A stretch of DNA of 64,000 nucleotides, taken from positions 2,541,094 to 2,605,093 of the forward strand of contig CM065302.1 in NCBI GenBank assembly GCA_032871835.1, in the 5' to 3' direction. The notes beneath the pieces are model-generated. The model did not search any database. It saw nothing but the letters and a program-made list of their open reading frames with translations, and was not told the DNA's origin. The translations under genes and the position numbers were made by a program. This document shows positions 35,440 through 45,241 of this stretch, piece after piece; positions within the stretch are counted from its first letter, which is position 1; the number at the start of each line of letters is the position of its first letter. Source of the stretch: Dipteronia dyeriana (Eukaryota > Streptophyta > Magnoliopsida > Sapindales > Sapindaceae).

Positions 35440-35570
35440 TATATAATAGCTTGTATGTTTCTTTATTACCAGGTTCAATTTTTTGTTCTTAAGCTTACTC
35501 TAAAAGCTTTGTAATATTTTCCTTTCTTTCCCATGAAAAAATTTATTGAATCTCAATAAAGGTTGTGAGT
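35440..35570 (+). promoter_or_regulatory. Probable pararetroviral promoter TATA and poly(A) signal
   Basis: CTATATAATAG at 35440-35450 and AATAAAGG at about 35556. The spacing of about 110 bases resembles the terminally redundant R region of pregenomic RNA in caulimovirids. Inferred from position and motifs only. Confidence 0.5.
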
Positions 35571-35600
35571 AACTTATCTTGTTTATCTCGTTTTGCTGTC

Positions 35601-35899
35601 AGACCATTACTGTCTTTGTAAGTCTTTTAATTCCTGATATAATAAGTAAGGACGTCCAACCACAACCATACATTGGGTATAAGTATGAGTATTTATTAAT
35701 GTGAAACTGTTAGTCCACTGTGAATTTATAGTTGTTGTTGAATTTACTAATATAATAAAGTCCGACGGTCTCAAATAAGAGGATTATTTTATATATATTA
35801 TTTATTTTATTTACTTAATAAGGCGATTGGTCGGTTGAGTCCATGAGAAATCCATGTGTTGCCTGTTGGATGGTTGATATGATAGATACCTTAAAAAGT

Positions 35900-35952
<53 letters not shown>

Positions 35953-36143
35953 CACTTACCGGCGACCACACAATAAAAGCTGTATAAACCAGTTATATTT
36001 TGGTGTGTAGATTTTTGAAAACGCGTGAAAAGATAAGATGGGCTACTCGTACTGGTCAAAATAATCGAAGGATGTCAAAATGGGTAATCATCTCAAAAAG
36101 TTGATTTAGGGAAATTAAGTAGATCATCAGCCATCACTCTATC
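35601..36143. other. Spacer with TA microsatellite
   Basis: AT-rich sequence between the pararetrovirus and the hAT element. A pure TA tract runs at about 35900-35950. No gene is supported. Confidence 0.6.
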
Positions 36144-36151
36144 GATATGAG

Positions 36152-38002
36152 TAATGGTGTAAAAATAGACTGACTCAGTCCATTAGGGACGGCCTGATCA
36201 GTCTATTTCTGAAAACAGGTCTGGTTGGACCTGGCATGCGACGGTGTCACAGGTCGGTCCGGTCCGGTCTGTTTCCAGAGAAGCAGGCCCGGCACGGCAC
36301 GCCGGCCTGCCTGCCTCAGGCGGGTCGGACGGGCGGGGCGGGCCAGGCCTAACGGGCCTGGTCCGGCGGGTTAATTTTTAGGTCCAATTTTTTTTTCAAA
36401 TTACGTTTTTTTGGATTTAGGGTAAATGGTTTAAGATTTATAGTTTATGGTTAAAGGTTTAGAATTTAAAATGAATGAAGAGAACGAACAATTATTAGGA
36501 TTTGAAATGAATAAAGAGAACGAACAATTTTTTAATTATTTATTTATTTTTCACTTATGGAATTCAATAATACATATCTACATGATTGCTTCATTAAAAA
36601 CCCTACCAAGAAAAACCCAGTGGGATAAAAACTTGGTAAGGGAAAAAGAGTGCAACCGTTTTACAACTTAGCTCTGAGGCCAGACGCCCCGTTTGGGAGT
36701 GTCATTTGGACTATGTTGAAACATTGCCACACATCTGATGTTAATTTTCTGGGACGTGATGTTGGTGTAACGCCGGAACCAGAAGGTCCCGCTTGAGTAT
36801 GGGTCAGTTCTGAAATATCAAATTCATCGTTGAGCATATTCAAACCGTCCGGAAAATAAGGCTGCTGGTTAGGATCCATTATCTGAATAAAAGTATGAGC
36901 ACTATAGTAGTTAATAGTCAAATTAAAAATCAATATTTACTAACAGTAATCTTAATTTACTAACAATAATTACTATAACTAATACGACACTTACAATAAT
37001 TTATTTACTTAAAAAACAATTTAAATAAACAAAAAAATCATAATCTACTAATATAAAATTTTAAATTCACTAGTTCACTACTACAAATAAAATTGATAAA
37101 TTTACTAACATAATATACTAACATAAAATTGATGATTTGAACCACTACTCTTAAATTTACTATCATAATCTACAAATTAAAAAATTTAATTTATGAAAAA
37201 AACAATATCAAACGTAATTACTACACTTAACATTCATCATTTACTTATTACAAAAAGTAATTTCAGTAATACAAATTAACTTTCTAAATTTATTAATAAC
37301 AAATATTAAAATTACTACTAAACTTAAAAATCTTAATAAACTAAACAAATAATATTAACATTAAAGCCCAAAAATTGATAAACTAACTAACTAAATAGAT
37401 AATGTTTTCATTAAGTAACTCAAATCTAAACATAAACATATAAATTTACTATGAGAATATGTTAGACCAAAAGTAATAACAAAATTGTACCTTTAAAATT
37501 TGGTGTGTTGGTGGAAAACGTAGAGAATTTTGTAGAGAGAGTAATAACCAAAATGAATGAAAAAGTTTAGAGAATTGGAGAATATATTAGAGATTGAGAT
37601 TTGAGAGAATGAGAGATTGAAAGAATGATAGAGAGAGTTGATGGAAAATGAAATTGATGGAAGTATTTATAGAAAAATTTGATTTGTGGGTCAAAATATA
37701 ATTTAAAAGATTTTGGGGGGGTTTTGGTAATTTTTGTTTCCTTCAACGGCTAGAAATCAATTCCAGCCGTTGGAGGTTTTTTGAAAAAAAAAAAAAAAAA
37801 AAAAAAAAATTAGGCCAAACGGACCTGCTGATCGGTCCGTCGGGCCGGTCCGACAGATTGGCGTGCCAGGCGGGCCAGCCTGTCGGGCCTCCTCCCAGCG
37901 GCCCGGCACGCGGCCTGGTCCTCTTCCTTTACGGGCCGTTCCCAAAACGGCCCGTGAACTTCCTGGGCCGGTCGTACCGGCCGGCCCATTTTTACACCAC
38001 TA
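36152..38002 (-). mobile_element. hAT element, internally deleted
   Basis: The ends match in inverse orientation: TAATGGTGTAAAAAT at the left and ATTTTTACACCACTA at the right. An 8-bp target duplication flanks them, GATATGAG (36144-36151) and GATGTGAG (38003-38010), one base apart from perfect. Both subterminal regions are rich in GGCCGG/CGGGCC-type motifs. The interior is AT-rich with an A27 tract (37783-37809). A first transposase exon is retained on the minus strand, but the catalytic part and dimerisation domain are gone, so it is non-autonomous. Confidence 0.88.
36661..36879 (-). pseudogene. hAT transposase N-terminus (BED finger start)
   Basis: Open frame of 72 codons starting MDPNQQPYFPDG. 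It has a Gly/Pro/Ser linker (QAGPSGSGVTP) and then KLTSDVWQCFNIVQMTLPNG, the start of a BED zinc finger as in plant hAT transposases (K-x-T-S-x-V-W-x-x-F). The frame then stops (RAKL-stop) before the first zinc-binding Cys pair. The 5' leader toward 37500 is pyrimidine-rich on this strand. Truncated by internal deletion. Confidence 0.75.
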
Positions 38003-38640
38003 GATGTGAGAGTTGCTCAAAAGACTCCAGCATTAAACATGACACTTCGCTTTATTCTTTAAAATTTAATCATGTTATCATCATCTTCTCATTAATCATC
38101 GGATGATCATTAATCATTCATTGTCTTCTTAGTTCGTAAAAAGATCATCGTATCATTAATCATCGTATCATTAATCATGGGTCCATCTAAAGCTCCACAA
38201 TCCACGGTGACTGTATTGAGATGCACTCATTGAGTGGCATACCGCATAGGTCTATGTCACTCAAATTAGAATTTGTTCCATAGATATTGCCAAAATTTTA
38301 CCAGTTATTTTCACGGTGTTATATATGAAACCTTTAAAATAAAACTAGAATCATAAAAAGAGAGAAGATTCAATTGTGGGGCATTTTTGGAATATTTTGG
38401 AGGTACAAAATAGAAGTTTAACGTGGCGGGTATACTTATTATTTAGGTATATATATTATTTTCCTTTGTGCCAAATCGGTACCGTACCCTTTTTATTTTT
38501 TAGTAAAAATCGAAAAAAGAAAAGGAAAAAAAGGCACAGTAATAATAGAAAGAAAAAAAAAAGTGTACCCCTCTTTAAACTTTTATGAAATTTCATGAAA
38601 GTTTAAAGGGCCCACCTTCTTTTAAAGTTTAAAATACCGA
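38003..38640. other. Spacer 5' of the CBP60 pseudogene
   Basis: Repeated CATCGTATCATTAATCAT units around 38100-38180 and AT-rich sequence. Poly(A)-rich GAAAAAGAAAAG tracts lie near 38510-38560. No coding sequence or clear promoter was recognised. Confidence 0.5.
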
Positions 38641-38918
38641 TATACACGGAATAAGTGTTGATCAGAGACTTGCAGAGTTTGTAAAGAATACAAGGTGAGT
38701 CTTCTTGTTGCTTACATTTTATTCTGTAGTTCATTTCAGCTTAGTTGAGGTGACATGTTGAAATGATTTGAGCTGTTGTGCACCTTTTTTGGCATGTGTT
38801 TTTCTCAGTTAGATTATGATTAGAGCATTTGGTGACATTGGAGGAAGTGATGATTTGCATTGAATTCTTTAATTTTATACATACGTGACTTCATACTCCT
38901 CAAGTCATTCTTTCTTAG

Positions 38919-41900
38919 ATGCAAATCGGAGGAGATGAAACGAACGACGGCAGGTGCAACAGAACCAGTGATGACGGAACGAGTGATGGAACTGGTGAGG
39001 CAAGAGATGCCAGAGATAAAACGTTTGATTGAAAGTAAACAGAGTTCACTAGCTGATTGCAACGTAAATCCAAGGTTAGTTTCTGTTTCAGTTTGTGGCC
39101 TCCGTTTCTGGGCTTTTCTTTCTGCCGTTGTTTTGTAGCTTTTAGTTTGTTCTCGATCGGTTGTTTTTTCTGTTGTTTGGTCTGGTTCCTGGTGCTGCGT
39201 TGTTTCAGTGCGGGTCTACTGCTCCTGTCTTTGGTTGTTGGTCGGGGATTTTGGTCTCTTTTCTGTCTTTATTTTTGGGTTTGCTTTGGCCTTGTTTTGT
39301 GTTGCTGTGTGTGGCTTTGGCATTCATGCCCTCTGTTGAATAAAGTTTACCGTTCAAAAAAAAGAAAAAATTAAGTTGAGTTACTTTGAGAGCATATTTT
39401 TATTCTGTATAATTAATTGATTCTTTTGTTTCCTGAATATATTATCTCTATTATATTAGCACAACCTATAGTGATTTGAAATTAATAAAAATAGTAAGTA
39501 TTACTAGATCCTGAAATTTTAAATGACTTTAAATTGTTTTTTATTATATCATTTTTTTTTTAAATGTGCAGAAAGAAACTCCAACAACAGACTTTAAAAG
39601 GTGATGATATGCTGCATTTCAGATAACATGAATTCTCTCTCTATATATGTGTGTGTTTGCTTGTCTGTTTGTTTGTTTTCTGAAAAATTCTTCATGATAT
39701 ATAGTATTATTAAGTTCAAAGTGGTTATTTTAATGTTTGAATAGCTGTTTTCTGAAGGAGGGTTTTGTGTGTTTTATTGCAGGGCTGCTGTCTTGGACAG
39801 TATGATGGGGAATTCTGTGGAAGAAATGGTTTCCACTATTGTTCGAAAGGAAGTAAGATGGGCTTCTTGTTGCTTATTTCAATTTTGTTCGCATTTCTTT
39901 ATAGTTCAATTCAACTTAGTTGAGGTAACATGTCAACATTCAACTGGGTTCTCGAAAGATTTTGAGATTTTGAGATTTTGAGATGTTCTGCACCTTTTTT
40001 GACTTGTGTTTTTCTCAGTTTGATTATCGGAGTTAGGACTTAATCAATTGGTAACAATGAACATTGAATATCATGCTCTAACATGTGTCCCGAGGAGCTG
40101 ATTTTGGTAACAATGGAGGAACTGATAATTTGGATATCCTGTTAGTGGAAATGATTTAATTTTTTCTATATGCCATTGCAGATTTATATTGCTATGAATT
40201 CTTAATTTTATAAATCTGCGATTTCATACTCCAACCATCATTCGTTGTTAGTTGCAAGAGCAGCTGGAAAAGGTGACGGAACAAGTGACGGAACAAGCGA
40301 CGGAACGTGTGACTCTAACCGTCCTCGAGCGCTTCAACTCAACTCTAAGGTTAGTTCTTGTGTAATGGTGGACATTTTGATCCTTGTTTCCTGAAAATTG
40401 CATCTGTATATTGTTCAAGGTTTGGCTCCTCTGTGCATCTTTATTCTTTATTAATACTTTTTAACATCTAATTCATTAGCACAACCTATATACGTGCTGT
40501 ACAATTTTTGGGAAAGTAGCTGTGAATTTGTTTATTTTTGCTTAAAAGAGCCTAATTTTGGTTTTCATGGTGATTTTGTTGTAAAACTTCACCTGATCAG
40601 GCTGAGACATCAAAAAGAAGAAGCTACCGGTTGCGGTTTGCTAATAAATTACCCTCTATCATTTTTACATACAGCAAAATAGAAGCCGAGATTGGTGGAC
40701 CTGTTAAAATTGAATTAATTGATACAGCTAACAGCACGGGAACAGTGTCATCCGGTCCTCTTTCTTCTATAAAGATCCAGATTCTTGCTCTTGATGGTGA
40801 TTTTGATTTTAATTTTGAGAACAAAAAAAAAATGGACCGAAAATTTCAATTCCAAAGTCGAAAATGGAAGAAAGGAGAAAAGGCCACCGGTGATAGGGGA
40901 GCTATATATTACATTGAGAGATGGAGTTGGTATTATCAATGACTTATGTTTCACCGATAATTCTCGCCGGATAAAATGTGGGAAGTTCAGATTAGGTGCA
41001 AGAGTTGCGGATAGCATTGGTGGTGATGTGAGCATTAAGGAAGCAATAAGTGAAGCTTTTGAAGTGAAGGATTATCGTGGAAAAAGTAAGTTAGATATGG
41101 TCAGTTAATATTGTTGATTGCCTGGTTGGTTTATAAATACACTAGTGTTCTGCATCATAATAGTAACTTTCAGCCAATCCTATAAGACTGACTGATTACA
41201 TGTTCATTTAGACTACTTAAAACATTATCCTCCATCCTTGAGTGACGAAGTATGGCGTTTGGAAAAGATTAAAAAAGATGGTAAACGTCATCAACAGTTG
41301 GCTTCTCATCGAATTGATATAGTCATGGACTTCATGTGTACGTATGTAACCAATCCCACCGAACTAAGAAAGGTAATGATGTAGAACAAGTGGTTGAATC
41401 CTACATGGCTTTGTGGGACCATCATAAATCCAAGAATAAATGACTTTAATTGAAGGGAATCGACGAGGTCTTCTAAAATCAACACCTTCGGTGTTGAGGC
41501 ACGACCTTTTTCGGTCAAATTCTATCATTTAGATCCCAAAATCGTAGTTCTTTCTTTTTTGGGAAATTTCCTTTTTACTCATAAGTTGACTTTGACAAGC
41601 CAGAATCGCCTACCGTTAATTTCGGCTTGTTTATAGTCGTTAATATATTTTATTTCCGTAACTTTTGTGATTTCGCTATTTTTGACAGTTTTCGCTATTT
41701 TAGGCAGCTTTTGATATGTAATCTCGTTTCTTGTCCAACAAGGATTCGGGTTAGTGTTTTTTTTTTTCATTTTAAATAGCCTTGTCAGCCGAAAGGCTAA
41801 TTAGCTTATTATTCATTAAAATTTCAGAAGTTTTATTCTTATATTATGGTGGATTCCAGTTTTCATAGAAATTAGACGTCGATCTATTTTCTTTTACGTT

Positions 41901-42542
41901 TTCACTGCGTCAGATAAGAATCACAATGTTGATTATCTTGCATGATAAGTATTATGTCGATGAATCCATCTTAGTTTGGACTGCAGATGCTTGATTGCTC
42001 ATAAGGGGCATGGAAAACAATTGTGAAACATGCTTCGACTTGTGTTGTGAATGATGGGATAGTGTATGCTCACTCTGCTGAAGGGATTATTCTTTCTTTC
42101 AATTACATCTATGAGCTTGTAGCAGCAGCAACATATGATGGCCAAAATTACCAATCTGTCGATGATCCAACCTTCAATTACATGGTTTGTTATTTTTATC
42201 ATGAAGCACCGTTATTCATTAACAATCAATCTCATCGTTGTCATCCGGATTTAGAAATTGACTACCTTCCCTATCAATTGGCAGCCTCTGGTTGAAAGAA
42301 TAAAGAAGCAGGCTTACAGAAATGTGAATAGCTTTGTCCAGGTCGATGGACTTGCCAATTTTGGCCCATCAAATCCCTTAATAAGTCCGCAAGCTGAGCC
42401 AATTAGCAATTCAACTACAGGTCTGCAGCATCCTGATAGGTTCCTGGTTCCTCACCAAGGTCTTACAGATTTCGAAGGAATCCAGTTTGATTGCCACCTT
42501 CCATCAACTTCATCATCTTGCATAAATGAATTGGGATTTTAA
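38919..42542 (+). pseudogene. CBP60-like pseudogene A
   Basis: Exon remains aligned to the intact gene at 57479-61544: 5' exons 38919-39074 and duplicated 39783-39852 and 40252-40349; domain exon about 40585-41085; exon 41212-41372; exon 41987-42184; exon 42285-42542. The domain exon carries ANKLPSIIFTYSKIEAE, ILALDGDFDF, and (after a shift) DGVGIINDLCFTDNS and KCGKFRLGARV. Exon 41212 gives HYPPSLSDEVWRLEKIKKDG, and exon 41987 the GAW-IVKHASTC helix. Lesions: splice acceptor AG changed to AA at 40583-40584, an extra A in a ten-A run at 40823-40832, and a TAA at 42002-42004. CBP60 proteins are plant immune transcription regulators; this copy should be inactive. Confidence 0.85.
41377..41912 (+). 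repeat. Solo LTR in a CBP60 intron
   Basis: 536 bases starting TGATGTAGAACAAG and ending CACTGCGTCA, flanked by GGTAA (41372-41376) and GATAA (41913-41917), a five-base duplication with one mismatch. It has a TTTTAAATAG box near 41772 and ATTAAAATTTCAG near 41815, in the same arrangement as the Ty3/gypsy LTR at 1-536. It also shares the TGATGTAG start and GCGTCA end with the LTRs at 51121. No internal region remains, so it arose by LTR-LTR recombination. It sits four bases inside the intron after exon 41212-41372. Confidence 0.82.
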
Positions 42543-42682
42543 AGCCAGCAGTTACAATTAGCTGTTCAACTACAGGTCAGCAGCATCCAGAGTTCCCAGT
42601 TGCTGAACAAGGTATACTAGCATATATAAGAAAATTCAGGGTTCCTTATCTGTTATATTTTCTGAAAACATAAATCTTACAG

Positions 42683-43008
42683 ATTCGGGAGAAATGCAGA
42701 TCGATTGCAACCATGCAGCAACTTCATCATCTTCCATGGGTGGATTACAGAATCTTGTTGCACAAAATACTCATCTTCCACAACCGTTTGACTCTTCCAT
42801 GTTTGGAAACTTGAACTTCGAAATAGATGATTTTGTTAATGCTACATGGGAACAAAACAATGGTATTAAAGCTTCTTTGGCCAGCTATGAATATGAATTT
42901 GGACACGTTGTGATGGTTGATCCAATGTCAACCAGGTCTTCTCTTAGTGCTACATGGGGAAACAGCTATGCAATGTGTATGCCGACCGATTCCACCAACC
43001 TAAGAGGG
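42683..43008 (+). pseudogene. CBP60-like C-terminal exon joined to an exon-4 end
   Basis: After a TTACAG acceptor the frame reads SGEMQIDCNHAATSSSSMGG and continues to STNLRG before a GTAAGA donor. The first part resembles the C-terminal low-complexity exons of the CBP60 genes here. The end (TDSTNLRG, GTAAG) resembles the end of the exon at 41212-41372 (TNPTELRK, GTAATG). So a 3' exon is fused to the end of an upstream exon type, marking the start of a second partial gene copy. Confidence 0.6.
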
Positions 43009-43084
43009 GTAAGAACCATGATGTTGTTTATGTTGTATGATGAGTATTATCTTGATGAATCCATCTTAATTTTGGACTACGCAG

Positions 43085-43623
43085 ATGCTTGATTGCCCAG
43101 AAGGGGCATGGGACACAATTGTAGAACATGCTTCTACTTGTGATGTAAAAGATGAGATTTGTTTTTCTAACGCTGTTAATTATATCATACTCATTTTAAA
43201 TTTGCTCTTCCATTGCCTTGACGATTGTATACAGGCTTTGAAGAATTTTGAAATTTCTGAAGTTCTAACACAGCACGACATTACTTCAAAACTTGCGCTT
43301 CCATCTATGATTCATGATCATATGATCCCGTTTATGAATGGTAGAGATTTCTTGGATTTGACGGCTGAGGAAACAGTGGCCACTCCAATACTGTACTCCG
43401 ACAAATGGAAAGCAAAATCTGTCCAGTCTTCAAAACTGGGTGGAAGAAATATGTTGAAGCCAAACGTCTTCGAGTTGGCGATGAGCTCATCTTTTCAGGA
43501 CATCAAGTTGCAGGTGCTGATGGAGAACTGGAGATGCAGTACATGATTCAGGTGACAAGGCCAAGTCTGGTCGCTTCTAACGGAGAGCCTGCTCCTGTGG
43601 ATGTGGATTCAGGGGAACAATAG
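43085..43623 (+). pseudogene. CBP60-B3 domain chimera
   Basis: One open frame (43085-43546) starts with MLDCPEGAWDTIVEHASTC, a second copy of the CBP60 exon at 41987 but without its stop. After about 50 codons it becomes B3-like: VLTQHDITSKLALPSMI, then FMNGRDFLDLTAEE. The other B3 half is in a different frame from 43405: VFKTGWKKYVEAKRLRVGDE and LEMQYMIQVTRPS, ending at 43623. The B3 domain is thus split by an indel near 43400. B3 domains bind DNA in plant transcription factors. A functional fusion is unlikely unless the shift is a sequence error. Confidence 0.68.
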
Positions 43624-44200
43624 TGGGAATTTAAAATTTCCATATCGTATTTGTTACGGGAATATTTTTCTAATATATTACTGCTTGGTTTTTTTTGACT
43701 GCTCCCAGAACACTGACAAGGTCAGAATTCACATAATATGCAGTACTCGAACTAGATGTACCATTTGCCTGTCGTGGTTCCGGGCATCCGGATTACCGGT
43801 GAATTGAGGTAAGAATTTTGCATCTTCCTCACTGGTTTTACATTCAAACGAGGCTTTGTGCAGTTTGAATTTCCATATCGAATTTGTTAAAATGCTCCAT
43901 ATGAGCAGTAAACTTAAAATTTATACACTTTGTAGAATACCATATCGATCTCTCTTAAAATCATTGTTGTAGTAGCACCATATGTCCGAAGTCTATTTCT
44001 GTTTTGGTTTATCATGTATGTTCTCATTGGTTTGCTGAACAATCTGTGTCTTGCTATCACTCTCTTCTGGCAATGTAAAATTGTAAATGCCTCCTGATAA
44101 CTTGTTTTATTTTATTGTTTAATCATTTTAATTTCAAATTAAATTTTACTAGGACTTACACTAGCGGAAAAGAATATTAAGAGGCTCTAGTGCCAAAACA
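43624..44200. other. 3' flank of the chimera, no gene seen
   Basis: AT-rich. It contains a short GC-richer patch at 43725-43805 (TGCCTGTCGTGGTTCCGGG) without recognised coding content. Confidence 0.4.
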
Positions 44201-44207
44201 GATGTCA

Positions 44208-44235
<28 letters not shown>

Positions 44236-44239
<4 letters not shown>

Positions 44240-44395
44240 CACGAATTTTTTTCCATAAGTACGTATTTATGGAATTATATAAGAACATTGAATGCGAGTC
44301 ACACATTTTACATACTTTGACTTGACATGCATGCACTTGTCAAAGCTCTTTTATAAATGAGTGGCTCACATTCAATATCTTTATATGTTAGCGAA
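44236..44395. mobile_element. Palindromic TA-flanked MITE, copy 1
   Basis: Left arm TTTATGGAATTATATAAGAA plus CATTGAATGCGAGTCAC. The right arm GTGGCTCACATTCAATATC is its inverse. It abuts a TA tract at 44210-44235. Related copies lie at 46434 and 48989. The right arm is shortened. Confidence 0.6.
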
Positions 44396-44748
44396 TTACG
44401 CGGAAGCGTTGCTAGATAGAACACAAACAAACAATAGCAAAATAAAAGAATTAAGATGAAGAGAATAAATCAAAAATCACAACACAAGAATTTACGTGGA
44501 AACCCAAATCAGGAAAAAACAACGGCCGTCGGGATGACAAGAGAAAGTTCCACTATATGGTAAATTGTTACAACCATACTCTCAGGATTCTTTCTCTAAA
44601 ATACCTCAAACTCAATTACACTCGTTACTCTCTTGAGATCTCTCTTTTTATTTGCTAATTTGCTCCATCACTATAATAGTCTAGCTATTATGGTATACTT
44701 ATGTGAATTATAGGGAGTATAAGATAACTGAAAAGCATACTCTTAAAT

Positions 44749-44843
44749 GTACAAAAATTACTTGTTCCACATAAATACTATTTCCTATTTGTGAAACGTA
44801 CAAAAATTACTTGTTCCACATAAATACTATTTCCTATTTGTGA
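44749..44843. repeat. Tandem repeat, two copies of a 49-bp period
   Basis: GTACAAAAATTACTTGTTCC and the next 26 bases (to TTTGTGA) occur identically at 44749-44794 and 44798-44843. Confidence 0.9.
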
Positions 44844-44995
44844 CAAGTCTTCTTATTAAGAAATCCTTTTCTTTTAAGTACATGAGTTTTTTATTCTTCA
44901 TAAAGACAAACTCTTTTTCCTTTTCCGATTAGCACAAAAACTTCCAGAAAAATACATTTCCTATTTATGTGCAACATTCATGATTTAGATAAAAT

Positions 44996-45241
44996 TCATC
45001 ATTGTCGTGGTTGGCCACCCGCGCCCAAAACCACGATCATCGTTGTCGTCCACCGCTCCGAATACAGCGGTTGGTGCATTGTCTCCATCACGGTCTATTC
45101 ACGCGTCCGTACCGCGGTACCTACCAGATTTCCGTTTCTTCAGTTCTTTCAGTCTTCAAGCCTCCCTCAAACACAATCTCCTACTTCCAAACGTATCCCA
45201 CATCTCTAGGAAGTCTCCGCATTTGTTGAATCCCGTTTGAT
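44996..45241 (+). other. GC-rich open region, unrecognised
   Basis: An island of high GC in AT-rich DNA, open in all three forward frames for about 75 codons. The frame from 45007 begins MVGHPRPKPRSSLSSTAP and is rich in Ser, Arg and Pro with few acids, like an organelle targeting peptide. No family was recognised. It could be a captured first exon or chance openness of GC-rich DNA. Confidence 0.3.

Larger units (their letters stand above)
28736..35600 (+). mobile_element. Endogenous pararetrovirus (Caulimoviridae, florendovirus-like)
   Basis: A 6.9-kb block with caulimovirid order: movement-protein tail, coat protein with CCHC knuckle, protease, RT and RNase H, then a separate second ORF, and finally a promoter and poly(A) region. 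No integrase and no LTRs are present, which separates it from LTR elements. A second ORF downstream of RNase H is described for florendoviruses, hence the assignment; a Petuvirus-like relative is the alternative. Many stops and frame changes show a decayed copy. The 5' end is lost at the join with copia-F. It is a genomic fossil, not a functional virus. Confidence 0.75.

Noticed and set aside
28736..35600. Reading the region as another LTR retrotransposon
   Set aside because: No integrase, no LTR pair and no primer site in the expected place. Coat-type protein and second ORF fit a caulimovirid.
35898..35955. Long TA tract as a possible origin, CRISPR-like array or regulatory repeat
   Set aside because: Pure dinucleotide microsatellite. 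At least eight similar tracts occur in the window with no conserved spacer.
40494..40682. Open frame running through the start of the CBP60 domain exon
   Set aside because: Wrong frame and it spans an intron. The family motif is in the frame of 40631.
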